From NCBI GenBank assembly GCA_002007465.1, contig LNAC01000750.1:1-64000 (forward strand): 64,000 bases of DNA. The letters are read 5' to 3'. The notes beneath the pieces are model-generated. The model made no database searches and was not told the DNA's origin. It saw only the letters and a program-made list of their open reading frames with translations. Positions 1 through 11,211 of the stretch are shown here, piece after piece. The DNA is from Ailurus styani. Its lineage: Eukaryota; Chordata; Mammalia; Carnivora; Ailuridae. The first letter of the stretch is position 1; each line of letters begins with the position of its first letter. A program made the translations under genes and the position numbers.

Positions 1-63
1 TACCCCTTGGGCAAAGAATAAAAATAAAATTAAATATAAAAACAAAACAAAACAAAACAAACT
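1..63 (+). mobile_element. L1 3' end, young carnivore subfamily (cut by window edge)
   Basis: The sequence opens with 'taccccttgggcaaagaata' and an A-rich tail ending in an (AAAAC)n run. The same 3' terminus occurs at 18090-18120, 28957-28980 and 59586-59610, so this is the last part of an L1 that begins left of the window. It is inserted in, or abuts, the older L1 that follows. Confidence 0.75.
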
Positions 64-3000
64 TTAAAGACACAGATAGGCCAAAAGGAAAAGGGTGGAA
101 AAAATACCTAACAATAATCAAAAGAAAGGGAGGGTAGTTACATTAATATCAAACAAAGGAGACTTCAGAACAAGGAATATTTTAAGGGTTAAACAAGGTC
201 ATTTCATAACAAAGGACTCAATTCTTCAAAAGAACATAACAATCTTAGATGTTTATATAGTTAAAATCAGAGCTTCAAAATACATTAAGCAAAACTGATA
301 GAATTACAAGGATAAATAGACAAATACACAATAATAGTGAGAGATTTCAATATCACTGTCAATAATTTATAGAATAAGAAGAAAGAAAATCAGGGAAGAC
401 CTAAAAATACTGTTCACCAATTTGAATTAGTACATCATACAACACACCAAAAAAAAAAAAAAACCCAGCAAAACAGACATTCTTTTCAAATGCTCACAGA
501 ACTTACCAAAATAGACCATAGACTAGGCCATAAGACATGATTTAATAATTTAAAATAATCCAAATGATGCAAAGTATGTTTTCTGATCACAATGGAATTA
601 AACTAGATATCAATAACAAAAACTATCTGGAAAGAATCAGCAACAAAAGATATTTGGAATCAGCAACAACATAGATAGAGCTAGAGAATATAATGGTAAG
701 CAAAATAAGTTAGAGAGAGACAAATACCATATGGATATGATTTCACTAATATGTGTAATTTAAGAAAATGAATGAACAAAGGGAAAAGAGAAAAAGAGGG
801 AAAGAGAGAGAAAAAGAGAGAGAGACAAAGAAACCAAGAAACAGACTCTTCACTATAGAGAATAAACTGATCGTTACCAGAGGGGAGGCGAGTGGGGGGA
901 CAGGCAAAACAGGTGATGGGGATTAAAGAGCACACTTACCATGATGAGCACTGAATAATGTGTAGAATTGTTGAATCACTATATTGTACAACTAAAATTA
1001 ATAGAGCACTGTATGTTAATTATACTGGAATTAAGATTAAAAACTTGATAAAAAAGATATTTGGAATTAAAGAACACACTTCTAAATAATTTATGAGTGA
1101 AAGAAAGTGGAAATTAGAAAGTATTCTAAAAAATGATATATCAAAATTTGTGAAATACAGTTAAATCAGTGTTTTGAGAAAAAATATATGGCACCAAATG
1201 TTTATTATGTTAGAAAAGTAGGAAGAAATAAAATTAATGGTCTAAGCTTCCATCTTAAACTAGAAAAAGAAGGGCAAGCTAGATCCAAAATAGGAAGAAT
1301 AAAGAACAGAAATCAATGAAATAGAAAACAGTAAAAACAACTGAGAAACTAAAATCATGAAACTAAAAATGGGTTCACTAAAAGGATTACTAAAATCAAT
1401 AACCTTCTACCAAGAGCAATCACAAAGAAAAGAGAGAAAATGTAAATTACCAATATCTGAAATCAGTGAAGGGAAATCACCAGAGATCTTATATTAAAAG
1501 TACAATAAGGGAATATTATATGAACGCCAATAATTCTGACAACTTAGAAAAAGTAAAACTCATTCCTTGAAAGATACAAATTACCAAAGCTCAATAAAAA
1601 AGAAATAGACACTCTGAATAAATATATCTATTAAAGACATTAAATTTATAGTTAAAACCTTCTAAGAAAGAAAGTTCCAGACCTAAATATTTAGTAGATG
1701 TAATACCAACTATACACAAACTCTTTCAGTAAATAGAGAGGAAACAATTCCCAATTGGTTCTGAAGCTGGTATTGCCCTCTTATCAAAACCATACGAATA
1801 TAGCACAAGAAAGTTAGGGAACAATATCCCTCATGAACATAGATACAAATATTCATAACAAAACTTTGAAATCATATCCAATAAATATGAGAGAGATAAT
1901 ACATCAAGACCAAGTATAATTTATCCCAGGAATTTAAGGTTAGTTTAACATTTCGAAATCAATTAACATAATTCACCTACATAAAAAATTATATATTACT
2001 ACCTCAACAGATAAAGAGAAGTCATTTGAAAAAAATCAACATTCATCAACATTCATTCATTATAAAAAGAAAAAAAACTCTCCGCAAACCAGGAGTATAT
2101 GATAAATTCCTCAATTTGATAGAAGACCAAAAACAAAACAAAACAAATCAAAACAAAAAAACCCCCCAAACCTACAAGTAACATCATATTTAGTGGCAAA
2201 AGACTATATACATGCTTCCCTTCCCCCAAATCAAGAACAAAGAAAGATCTGCTTCTCTTACCATTTCTATTCTGCATTTACTAAAAGTCTTAGCCAGTAT
2301 AATAATGCAAGAAAAACAAAATATATAGATTGAAAAAGAAATAAAATGTATATGGCTGTACTTAATTTCTTTTTTTTTAATTTTTTCAGTGATGGCTATG
2401 CTTATTTAGAGATAACATGATTATCTGTAAAAATAATAATAATAAATACTGAAAACGTAAACTAAACTAGAAGCTAAACTAATCTAAAATTAATAAGTGA
2501 GGTTAGCAAGATTACCACACGAAATTACTCTTTAAAATCTTTAAAACTCACACTATATGTAAAAATTAACTCAAAATAGGTTGTGGTCTTAAAGGTCAGT
2601 GCTAAAAGTATAAAACCTTTAGAAGAAATCAAAGGAGATAGATCTCACTGACCCTGGGTTAGGCAAAGATTTGTTAAACAACAACGTATAAGAAAGATGA
2701 ACTCTGTCTGAATGAAGATTATATTGAATTTCATCAAAACTAAACTCTTTCTCTTCAAAAGACAGTCAAAACAGAAGCTATAACTGGGAGAAGATAATTG
2801 TAGGGCAAATATCTGACAAATTGTATCTAGAATATAAAGAACTCAACTCAGTAATAGGATAATCCAATTTTTCAAGTGAACAAAAGTTTGGAATAGACAG
2901 TATAGCAAGCAATATAGATGGCTGACCAACAAACACATGAAAAGATGTTCATAATCATTAATAAGTAGGGAAATTCAACTTAAAACCATTGTGAAGTATC

Positions 3001-3694
3001 ATAAATAGCCACTAGAAAGGCTAAAATTAAGGGCAAACATATCCAAATGTTCTTGAGGATGTGGTTCACCTGGAACTCTCAAACAGTGCTTTTGGGAATG
3101 AAAATGGTAAAACTATATTGGAAAACATTTTAGCAATTTTGTGAAACATATACCTACCACATAATTCATCTATTCCACTCCTAGATATTTACTCAAGAGG
3201 AATAAAATCACGTGTCTACACAGACTCACTCATAGCAGCTTTTTAAATAATATTCCCAAACTTTAAAAAAGCTAAATGTGAATTATAGTATATATATATG
3301 GTATATCCAAATAATGGAATACTACTTGGTGATATAATAGAATTAATTATTAATACATGTAACATAGATGAGTCTCAAGATAAAATGCTAAATGAAAGAA
3401 GCCATATTTCCTCTCCCAAAAAAAGAGTTTGCATGAGATGATTCCATTTATATAAAATTACAAAAAATGCAGATAAATCTGTAGTGACAAAGGTAGAGCC
3501 CCTGTTGCCTGGGACAGGGAAGGGGAAAGGAAGGGAGATTACAGAAGAAAATATTTTTAGGGGGATGGATATGTTCATTGTCTTTAGAGATGATTTCAGT
3601 TGTCAAATGTCAAAACTTATTGAATTATACATTTAAAATGTTGGTAGTACACTTTATATTAATTATACCTCAATAGATCTGCTTAAAAAAAAAC
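64..3694 (+). mobile_element. Old L1 (LINE-1) ORF2-to-3'-end remnant, interrupted
   Basis: Read on the plus strand, 100-650 resembles the endonuclease part of L1 ORF2 (for example 'acttcagaacaaggaatat'). Positions 1070-2900 resemble the reverse transcriptase and C-terminal parts, and about 3000-3694 is the ORF2 end and 3' UTR. No open frame longer than about 84 codons remains, so it is a decayed, inactive copy. It is interrupted by a younger L1 at 661-1051, and its orientation is opposite to NOTCH2. The family assignment is from recognition of L1 sequence; the subfamily is not determined. Confidence 0.75.
661..1051 (+). mobile_element. 5'-truncated L1 nested in the old L1
   Basis: The insert runs from 'cagcaacaacatagatagag' to a tail 'ttaattatactggaattaag' plus A-rich end. 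It is flanked by the exact 16-bp target-site duplication 'aaaagatatttggaat' at 645-660 and 1052-1067. It covers only the end of ORF2 and the 3' UTR. It contains a purine tract with many GAGA units at about 795-825. Confidence 0.88.
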
Positions 3695-3939
3695 TATCAC
3701 AGCACTCTCCCCACTTTATCAGTACATAAAAATCAGTAAGGGAATGCTTAAAGATATTCTATTGCCTCAACTCATAAAGTCACTAGCTTTGAAAGAAGAT
3801 TTAAAGAATCCTAGTATTAAAGACACATGATAAACTATTGGGATGGCCAGTCTAAGCACTGAGAGGCAACTGCCTCCATGGGGCTCTGCTCGGCTCTCTG
3901 TGCGCCTCAGGGGGCTTACGAGCTGGCTGGCATACTCAC

Positions 3940-4092
3940 TGGCAAGACAGTCATCGATGTCCTCCTCACAGTCCATACCACTGAAGCCTGGAGGACACTC
4001 ACACATGTAGCTGCCCTGGGTGTTATGGCAGAGACCGTGGTTCATGCAGGGCTTGGAGACACACTCGTCAATGTCAATTGTACACCGCTGAC
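3940..4092 (-). CDS. NOTCH2: NOTCH2 exon 17: end of EGF22, EGF23, start of EGF24
   Basis: This 153-bp exon is phase 1 on both sides; acceptor TGTATTTCTAG, donor GCCA|GTGAGT, the only donor here with A as the last exon base. It encodes '[20 protein letters not shown]' through '[10 protein letters not shown]', about human residues 868 to 918. EGF23 is calcium-binding with O-glucose motif CVSKPC and no O-fucose site (CMNHGLC). Its end splits EGF24 just after the first cysteine; the rest would come from exon 18, beyond the left edge of the window. Val replaces Ile in ECVSKP. Confidence 0.96.
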
Positions 4093-4513
4093 CTAGAAAT
4101 ACAGGTGCAATGAATGGTCCTGTCTTTGGAAGGCAAGACCCACAGGGATGTATGGGGGATCCAAGCTTGAGCTGTGGTAGATGGGGATATTCTGGGTGGT
4201 CTCCTGCTTTGGGAAGTCCTGTAAGGCTCTGTGGCCCTGGCACAAAATTATCTGGGGCAAGTTTTGCCCTGGTGGTAAAACTACCTTAGTACTTCTTGGT
4301 TTCAGACTCAGGCTTGAGTCTTCCGGCCAGTAGGGGGCCCCAAAGACATGAAAATGGAAAGGCTTTCTAAGTCATGCCAGTTAGCAGCTCCTAGACAAGG
4401 CGGGGGGTTCTTGATGACGGGCAGGCCTCAGAAGACCTGGGCCTTCAATGTTAATCTGATGATCTGACCACTTTGTTTAAAACTCCTGCCTTCTCTAACT
4501 CCTGTGCTGTTAC
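4093..4513 (-). other. Intron 16 (421 bp)
   Basis: The shortest intron in the window. No interspersed repeat or other feature is recognised; it looks unique. Confidence 0.9.
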
Positions 4514-4633
4514 CTTGCCAGCCAGGGGCACAAAGGCAGGTGTAACTTTCAAAATTTGGTGCCTCTTTACAAACAGCAGCATTCTCACATGGGTTTGGGG
4601 AACAGGGAGCCAACACCGTCTGACAATTCTTTC
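4514..4633 (-). CDS. NOTCH2: NOTCH2 exon 16: end of EGF21, EGF22
   Basis: This 120-bp exon is phase 1 on both sides; acceptor TTTGCTTTACAG, donor CAAG|GTAACA. It encodes '[20 protein letters not shown]' followed by '[20 protein letters not shown]', about human residues 828 to 867. EGF22 lacks the calcium-binding D-x-D/N-E-C lead (VLAPC instead) and has neither a standard O-fucose nor O-glucose site, so it probably acts as a flexible point in the array. Ala replaces Ser in CKEAPN relative to human. A tandem SINE insertion begins about 120 bp upstream of the acceptor. Confidence 0.96.
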
Positions 4634-4754
4634 CTGTAAAGCAAATGACAGAATTTAGAGAAATAGCCAAGGAAACTGAAATCTTGCAAATTCTATACCA
4701 AAGGATGTTCTCTGAATTCGAGCCTAAGGTAGCAGTTAAGAACTTTGGAATCTG

Positions 4755-5108
4755 GGTCCCTGGGTGGCTCAGTTGGATGAGCAGCTGCCTTTGGCTCAGG
4801 TCATGATCCCGGATCGAGTCCCACATCAAGTCCCACATCGGGCTCCCAGCTCCACGGGGAGTCTGCATCTCCCTCTGACCTTCTCCCCTCTCGTGCTCTC
4901 TTTCTCTCTCTTTCTCCCTCTCTCTCAAATAAATAAATAAAATCTTTGGCTCAGGTCATGATCCCAGCGTCCTGGGATCATGTCCCACATCGGGCTCCCT
5001 GCTTGTCAGGGAGCCTGCTTCTCCCTCTCCCTCTGCCTACTTGTGCTCTCTATCTCTCTGTCAAATAAATAAATAAAATCTTAAAAACAACAACAACAAC
5101 AAAAAAAC
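4755..5108 (+). mobile_element. Tandem (dimeric) CAN SINE within one target-site duplication
   Basis: Unit 1 (4755-4947) is a complete tRNA-Lys-derived SINE with head 'cctgggtggctcagt', a pyrimidine-rich region and tail 'caaataaataaataaaatct'. Unit 2 (4948-5108) lacks the tRNA head and starts at 'ggctcaggtcatgatcccag'. It ends with its own CT-rich part, tail and an (AAC)n stretch. The pair is bounded by a single 14-bp duplication 'aactttggaatctg' at 4741-4754 and 5109-5122. The units differ in their middle and CT regions, so this is not a recent copy of one by the other. Confidence 0.9.
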
Positions 5109-5125
5109 AACTTTGGAATCTGAGA

Positions 5126-5350
5126 CAGCCAGGTCCTTTGAGTCTCAGCTCTAGCTTGATTACTGTGTGACCTAAGGCAAGTTATTTATCTGCTCTGAGC
5201 CTTCCACATAAGCAAAATGAGAATTAGGATGGTACATAACTCATAGATGCTTTTTGAAGACTAAATGAAAAAATGTTTACAAAATCTTTATTAGCATAGA
5301 CCCTGACACATAGAGTGAGTGCTCAACAACTATTGAGCTTCTCTTGTCTT
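5126..5350 (+). mobile_element. MIR-like SINE relic
   Basis: A diverged match to MIR in order: 'tgtgtgacctaaggcaagtt', then 'aaaatgagaattaggatggt', then a 3' part resembling 'cacatagtgagtgctcaacaa'. It is very old and has no visible target-site duplication. Confidence 0.65.
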
Positions 5351-6640
5351 TATTATCATGGGTAGCTATTATCATAGATATGGACACCCGCATCAGTCAA
5401 GTGAGATAGCTGCTGCATCTCCGTTGCTAAGAGTCAGCCACTCAGAAGCTCAGCCACACAGTTCCTCCTTCATCTGAGCCAGGAGGAAGCAACAACACAG
5501 CCTCCCTCTCCTCACGACCTCTGCCAGCCCATTCCAGAAGGCAATGGAGTTGATCAGAAGGCCATGGGAAGCAGGGAACAGTGAGGCAATTCTGATTGCC
5601 TGGTACCATGTCTCCTTATACCAACGTCAACAACATGACATTGATGTTTGCATACTAGTATTTCCTCCCTTAGCATACTGAATATAAGTTTCCAGTACAG
5701 GAAAAAAAAAATAATGGTTTTATTAAAAGGAAAAGAGGTTTTTTAAAAAGTCAAGTTATAACTAACTCAACTGAAAGTTCTATCCTAAAATTTCATATTC
5801 AGAAAGAAAAAAAATTACCGTAAGTTTTTACCAACATATCCAACCAGTTTTTAAGGTATCTGGTCAGAATAGCGTCTCACAAGAGAAGGTAATGTTGTTT
5901 AGTTCCCTTTATGCTGGCAAAGCCTAATGATGGAACCCTTATCTACACTCAGCACTGAAATTTTAATCTACATAGGCTTTCAGTCTAATATAATTTCCCA
6001 AAGTTCATACACAGTAAATTCTTTATTGGGATCCTACTCTGAAGAAAAACCAATAGCCAATAGAGTCAAATATTCTTACAGTATCTGAATAGCAAGAACA
6101 CAAAATAAATATTTTCACACCTGTATCACACTCAGGTAAGCCTATGATCTAACTAAGCATAGCGACACCTGCTTCTATCTCCCTGCAGCCATCAAGTCTC
6201 AGTCTTTCTGGCTGGGAGATACTCTTTTTACTATCAATAAATGTGATCGGTGCTGTCATCATGAAATGTATTTTTTAGACTTCCTTTGTCTGGGGACAGC
6301 TAGGGCTCTCCAATAACTTCCATTTTATCAATGAGCATGGTAAAAGCAGTTTGCCTCCATGAACATTTCTTCCAAAGAGGGGCTAGGTAACAATGTAGCA
6401 TCAAGTCCTTCAGTAACAGAGTTATGATTTTGGCCACTCTGTCATTCTAAATAGCTAGAGTCACTAGTTACAGCTATACTAACAGCCCACCATGGGAGTA
6501 AGAACTCAGCCATGCTCCTGCTTGCATGCTGCGTACTGGAGAAACATGCAAAGCCATCATCCATATTTCTATTTTGTTCTCCACAGATAAAGAAAATGGA
6601 TGATGAGAAGGTAAACAAGCCACACAAATACAACCATACA

Positions 6641-6842
6641 CACAGGGCGCCTGGGTGGCTCAGTGGTTAAAGCCTCTGCCTTCAGCTCAGGTCATGATCT
6701 CAGGGTCCTGGGATCGAGGCCCGCATCGGGATCCCTGCTTCGGCAGGGAGCCTGCTTCCTCCTCTCTCTGCCTGCCTCTCTGCCTACTTGTAATCTCTCT
6801 CTCTCTGTCAAATAAATAAATAAAATCTTTAAAAAAAAAAAA
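6641..6842 (+). mobile_element. CAN SINE, mustelid-type
   Basis: A complete SINE: head 'gcgcctgggtggctcagtgg', 'ttaaagcctctgccttcag', CT-rich segment with 'gcctgcctctctgcctactt', tail and 13 A. It is flanked by 17-bp duplications differing at one base, 'acaaatacaaccataca' (6624-6640) and 'acaaatacaaccacaca' (6843-6859). It is antisense to NOTCH2. Confidence 0.93.
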
Positions 6843-7065
6843 ACAAATACAACCACACAAAACAATCACAAGACAGCAGTAATGAGGCAGGAAAATACAA
6901 AGAGATACATGTCCAAGCACACTCCTAAAATACCACCTGAAGCAAAGAACACTTGATACGAAATGAAGTAACACCCATGTCTTCTGTGTGTGTAATCGCC
7001 ATCCAAGCGGCAATACCTCTCTGAGTGAGACGTAGTGGTACTGAATGTAAGGAAAAGAAGGGCTG

Positions 7066-7275
7066 TTAAGAGCATGAGCTTTGGATTGCAACAGACTTAG
7101 GGGCAAATCTACCATTTACCAATGTGACCTTCAGCGGGTAACTTCTCTTTGCTTCAGCATAAAATGGTCATAGGAACTTCTACTTTGCAGAATTATTGTG
7201 AGTACTAGATTAAGGAATCCAAAGGATACAAAGTGTCTGGCATACGGTAAATTATCAGTAAGTGGTGGTTTTGTA
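7066..7275 (+). mobile_element. MIR-like SINE relic
   Basis: It shows the MIR order 'aagagcatgagctttggatt', 'caatgtgaccttcagcgggt', then 'attattgtgagtactagatt' and 'gtgtctggcatacggtaaat'. Diverged, with no target-site duplication seen. Confidence 0.65.
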
Positions 7276-7604
7276 TTATTGAACTAAGACTAAGAACACG
7301 GGCCATGACAACACTGGGTCCATTCAAATAATGAATGAAACCAGCAGCCATATATAATTTTAAAAAACCTTTTAAACCCCAAAGTACAAAGAAGGCAAAT
7401 GAGTTCCCCTACCAGTTGCATCTAAGGAGGCCACAGTGTTTTGTCAGAGCTCAAGATCTAGTCAATGAGGGCAGATGGCTGACCAGAGGGGGGTTCCTCA
7501 GAGCAGCATCACTGCCCCACAGACCCTGTCTCTGAGACTCAGGGGTTGAGAACCACGAGGCAAGAAGACACATTCCCTCTCGTCCTTTCACCTGCAGAAC
7601 TCAC

Positions 7605-7718
7605 CTGTGTATGGCAGCACACAGTGGCAAGTATAGCCACTTATGTCATCAAAGCAGGTTCCTTGGTTCAGACATGGATTTGAAGCACATTCATCAATAT
7701 TCACTTGGCAGTTATAGC
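7605..7718 (-). CDS. NOTCH2: NOTCH2 exon 15: end of EGF20, EGF21
   Basis: This 114-bp exon is phase 1 on both sides; acceptor TTTCTGTCTATAG, donor ACAG|GTGAGT. Translation gives '[20 protein letters not shown]' then '[18 protein letters not shown]', about human residues 790 to 827, identical to human as remembered. EGF21 is calcium-binding (NIDEC) and carries both O-glucose (CASNPC) and O-fucose (CLNQGTC) motifs. Like exons 10 and 12 it has no methionine-initiated open frame and is visible only from splice boundaries and homology. Confidence 0.95.
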
Positions 7719-7841
7719 CTATAGACAGAAAAGGGGAAAAACCCAAAATAGTGAGAACTTTCTGTTAGCCTCCTCATTATCTAAATTACTAAGCATTACT
7801 AAATTACTAATCTAAATTACTCTTTACACACAGTAGATATT

Positions 7842-7870
7842 TTTTAAAAAGATTTTATTTATTTACGAGA

Positions 7871-7901
<31 letters not shown>

Positions 7902-8048
7902 CACATGCACGAGTTGGGGAGAGGGGCAGAGGGAGAAGCAGGCTACCCCCTGAGCAGGGAGCCAGATTCAGGGCTCGACCCCAGGACCCCAGGATCATGA
8001 CATGAGCCAAAGGCAAATGCTTAACTGACTGAGCCAATCAGGTGCCCC
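7842..8048 (-). mobile_element. CAN SINE, older copy with (GA)n expansion
   Basis: In plus-strand view it starts with the reversed tail 'aaagattttatttatttac', then an expanded GA run (about 7868-7900), and ends with the reversed tRNA-like head 'gactgagccaatcaggtgcc'. The head has a mismatch in the normally invariant 'gagccacccag', so it is diverged. No clear target-site duplication. It is in the same orientation as NOTCH2. Confidence 0.88.
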
Positions 8049-8356
8049 TCATGGAAAATATTAACTGCTTTAGAAGTTGAATTTCTTTAGGCCACTGGAA
8101 CACCTGTTCATTTCAGTGGCAAGTCCCTGACATACATACAGTCAGTAAAACATAGTCAAAAAGATGAATGGGAGAAGTATATTCTAATAGTCTAAAGGTT
8201 GAATGCACCTTCAAGTACAAGTAATTCCTCAATAATGGATCAAGAAGCTCATTTACGTTAAAACTCTGCTGCCGTATGTAAATATCAGCTCTCTCTATAC
8301 AAAGTAGTTGGTCAGGGCCTAAAAAGGGGTATAATTAATCAAGGGATAATTTTTTT

Positions 8357-8545
8357 TAAGACTTACTCATTTAAGAGAGAGGGAAAGAGAGCATGAGCAG
8401 GGTGAGGAGCAGAGGGAGAGAATCTCAAACAGACTTCCTGCTAAGTGTGGAGCCCAACACAGGGCTCAGTCCCAGGACCCTGAGATCATGACCTGAGCTG
8501 AAATCAAGAGTCGGCCGCTCAACCAACTGAGCCACCCAAGTGCCT
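8357..8545 (-). mobile_element. CAN SINE, older copy
   Basis: A reversed SINE ending 'ctgagccacccaagtgcct'. It is bounded by the 17-bp duplication 'caagggataattttttt' at 8340-8356 and 8546-8562. The internal GA/CT part has decayed relative to young copies. Confidence 0.9.
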
Positions 8546-9737
8546 CAAGGGATAATTTTTTTAATACATTAATCAAAGTCTCTGGTTTAGGCCAACTTTT
8601 TCATATGCACAGTCTCTACCATTGATGTAGCAGTACTTCCTGAAGCCATAAAACTGTTTTCCCCTGATCTAAGACATGGAATCTATTCCCACTATGAAAA
8701 AGAGAAAAGTAAGGAAGGATTAATGGGATAGGACAGTACCCAAGAGCCTCAAGATAGAGGAACTACAAGCACTGTAAATAAAAAAAAATGGTAGTCTGGG
8801 AGTACACAGGTCTGGGTTCAAACTGTACTCTGCTACTCACCAGTCGTACAATTTTGAATTTTACACTTTGATTTTTATTTTGTTCATTGATCAGCAAGTC
8901 TCAATGAGACAACGAAATAAAAGCACTTTTAAATTTCTTTGCAAATGTAATATATCAGAAAATTAATGACTAAAATATAGTCTCAGAAAATTTTCAAATA
9001 AATAAATAAATTGACCCTGAACGTATGTAAACAGTGGTCGGTAAAATTTTCAAATGATCAAACAAATTGGCCCTGAAACATACTGATGTATCGTGGTAGC
9101 CTGGCACAATTTTTGAGTGGGGAAATTAAAGGCTAAGTGGGTAGATGAGTGCAAAATAAATGATTTACCCACAGATTTCACTCTCATGAGTTTCTAAGAA
9201 AAAACTGATGGTGGAAATACAACAATGGCAACTCAAAAAATGATTTTACACAACACCCACTATAATACATTTTTCCAGAAGGCCACAGGTATAGACTATA
9301 TGTTTAGATTATCTCAATGTGTAAAATAATTTGTTGGAAGGGTTTGGAACACTACGGATTCTTCCATGGCATGATTGTTCTCATAATTACAGTAAGACAA
9401 TATTCTCATTCTACTCCCCAAATCTCTTTTGAATTACCATAGAATCAAACTGGCACCAGGGAGCTTACAATTAGAACACCTGTCCAGAGTTGTGTAAGTG
9501 GAGTCCTAGCTGCTCACCTTAAATAGTTCTGTAGCTCATCTCTCTGCTAGTAGAATCGATATCTCTTTGTTTTTATTCCCCACATGTAAAAATATTAAGT
9601 TCTTATAAATACTAAGTTCTCAAATTACGCTTGCTATAAGAGTAAATCGGAACAAAGAAAGGGAAAGGAAGAAGTCAAAGAATATGCAATAAGAAAAAGG
9701 CATAAAGGGAGATAAAAATGTGCACTTCTGTTTTCAC

Positions 9738-9883
9738 CTTTAAAGCCCTTCTTGCAAGTACACCTGTATCCATTCACCAGATTGTCACAAGTTCCTCCAT
9801 TCTGGCATGGGTTAGAAAGACATTCATTTTTGTCCACTTCGCAGTTGATGCCAACCCAGCCTGCATCACAGAGGCACTTGTAT
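9738..9883 (-). CDS. NOTCH2: NOTCH2 exon 14: rest of EGF19, most of EGF20
   Basis: This 146-bp exon enters in phase 2 and leaves in phase 1; acceptor TCTCCTTTCAG, donor AAAG|GTGAAA. It encodes '[20 protein letters not shown]' onward to '[11 protein letters not shown]', about human residues 741 to 789. EGF20 has lead DKNEC, O-glucose motif CLSNPC and O-fucose motif CQNGGTC. Exons 13 and 14 total 339 bp, so only their joint removal keeps frame. The donor is relatively weak (A at +4 to +6 rather than AGT). The peptide matches human as remembered. Confidence 0.96.
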
Positions 9884-11211
9884 CTGAAAGGAGATATAGC
9901 ATTCTTTACTGTGGGGGGATAAATATAAAATTGAGTCTTAGGTGAAATATAGGACTTGGTGAAGAAATGAGGGACACAGGAGCTCATGGGTAAGCTAATC
10001 TCATTTCTACTCTTCTAGGAATCTGTACTTGGATCGCTGCAGACACTATGTGAATTGTGTGGTCCTATCTGGGATACTCAGTAAACAGATTCTTCCGGTG
10101 CTTCCCAGCTCACTAAGATACTAGAGAACTTATTTATAGTGAGCTTTCATATGTGAACAGTGGTCAGTAAACATATTGGACCAATCCGAAAGGCACATTA
10201 CCATGGATAAATCTGAACTTTTATTATACATTAAACTAAAGTAAAGCAAACCTTAGGATCATTTGTTTCTGATGCAAAACAGACACCCAAGAAGTAGGTT
10301 TGTATCAGAGACTCTAAGTCACTCTCAGGAGCTTCTGGGATGTCTGACTTTTGAGATGTGCTTTGTTCTCTCCTGAAACCCTGCCCCAGAAAGCATGTAG
10401 GGTAAGCTGAGCATGAAAAGGAACAAAAACGAAGGGGTCTAAAATACATGTACATTGTTCACAATTTGAACATCATTAACACTTATAGTATCAGGAAATA
10501 AAAGCTCTCTTGTGTGGAGATCCTTAGGAAAAGGGTAGACGGGCTGGGATGCTTTGAAGGCTACCATACTCTGAAATAGGAAACTGAGGTAATTCATTTA
10601 GAAAAATTACTTGGTTTCCCTTCACCCCTAAATACACTCTTCATTCTTTCACCTGTTTTAAGTATGGCAAATGGCAATGCCTAGAGCTCTATCTCATGGT
10701 AAGCACAGCAAAAGTATTGGACTATCTTGTGTGACCTAACATCACACTGTGAGTTTCTAGAAAAGTACCTATCGACACATCACACAACTATCAGGGCCTT
10801 ACAAACCACAAATATTTTATCAGGGCCATGTCTAAAGTTAGCTGAGACTGACTCCACTTCAGTGGCACACGCTGGTACCGTGATAGAACAGAACTGAACT
10901 TTTTTTAAGCAGCGGGAAAGATCAAATAGAACCTCCTTCAGAACTGAATCTTGCAATAATTTCTAAAAGCACAATTGTCAAAGACTCACAAAATAATGCT
11001 GGACTTCTCCCATGAGCTGACTACCTCCCTATTTTCTACGTATTCAGTCAAGGAAGGCAGAGCAGAAGTGGTGGTTTGAAAGCCTACCGAAATCTACAAC
11101 CCAGTCTCAGCTCAAGCCCCTGAATGACTTCCACAGAGCAAGGCCTCTATTGAAACCCAACTGGCTTGCTACAAGTCAAGAAGGAACTATTTGTACATGG
11201 CAGCTACTCAC
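9884..11211 (-). other. Intron 13 (1328 bp)
   Basis: No repeat or other element is recognised; it appears to be unique, moderately AT-rich sequence. Confidence 0.8.

Larger units (their letters stand above)
1..3939 (-). other. Intron 17, partial
   Basis: This is the 5' part of the intron after exon 17. Almost all of it, up to about 3694, is L1 sequence in the opposite orientation to the gene. The last 245 bases before the exon 17 donor (3695-3939) look unique, with no feature I can name. Confidence 0.9.
4634..7604 (-). other. Intron 15 (2971 bp)
   Basis: It contains a tandem SINE (4755-5108), two MIR relics and a single SINE (6641-6842). Segments 5351-6623 and 7281-7604 show no recognisable element. 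Confidence 0.9.
7719..9737 (-). other. Intron 14 (2019 bp)
   Basis: It carries two minus-strand SINEs (7842-8048 and 8357-8545). The remainder, 8563-9737, is AT-rich and shows no recognisable element. Two stretches there (about 8985-9017 and 9041-9076) share 'aaattttcaaat' and 'attggccctga'-like words, probably chance or an old local duplication. Confidence 0.85.

Noticed and set aside
681..935. Minus-strand 84-codon frame with Phe/Ser/Leu-rich repeats
   Set aside because: It is the reverse strand of the purine-rich (GAGA)n part of the nested L1.
3878..4096. Plus-strand open frames overlapping NOTCH2 exons (also at 9718, 11289, 25339, 27464, 55672, 60592)
   Set aside because: They are reverse-complement shadows of the cysteine-rich coding exons on the minus strand; they have no splice context or known protein similarity.
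4755..4830. tRNA-like sequences at SINE heads (A-box and B-box words)
   Set aside because: They are tRNA-Lys-derived SINE heads with degraded tRNA structure, embedded in elements with A-rich tails and target-site duplications.
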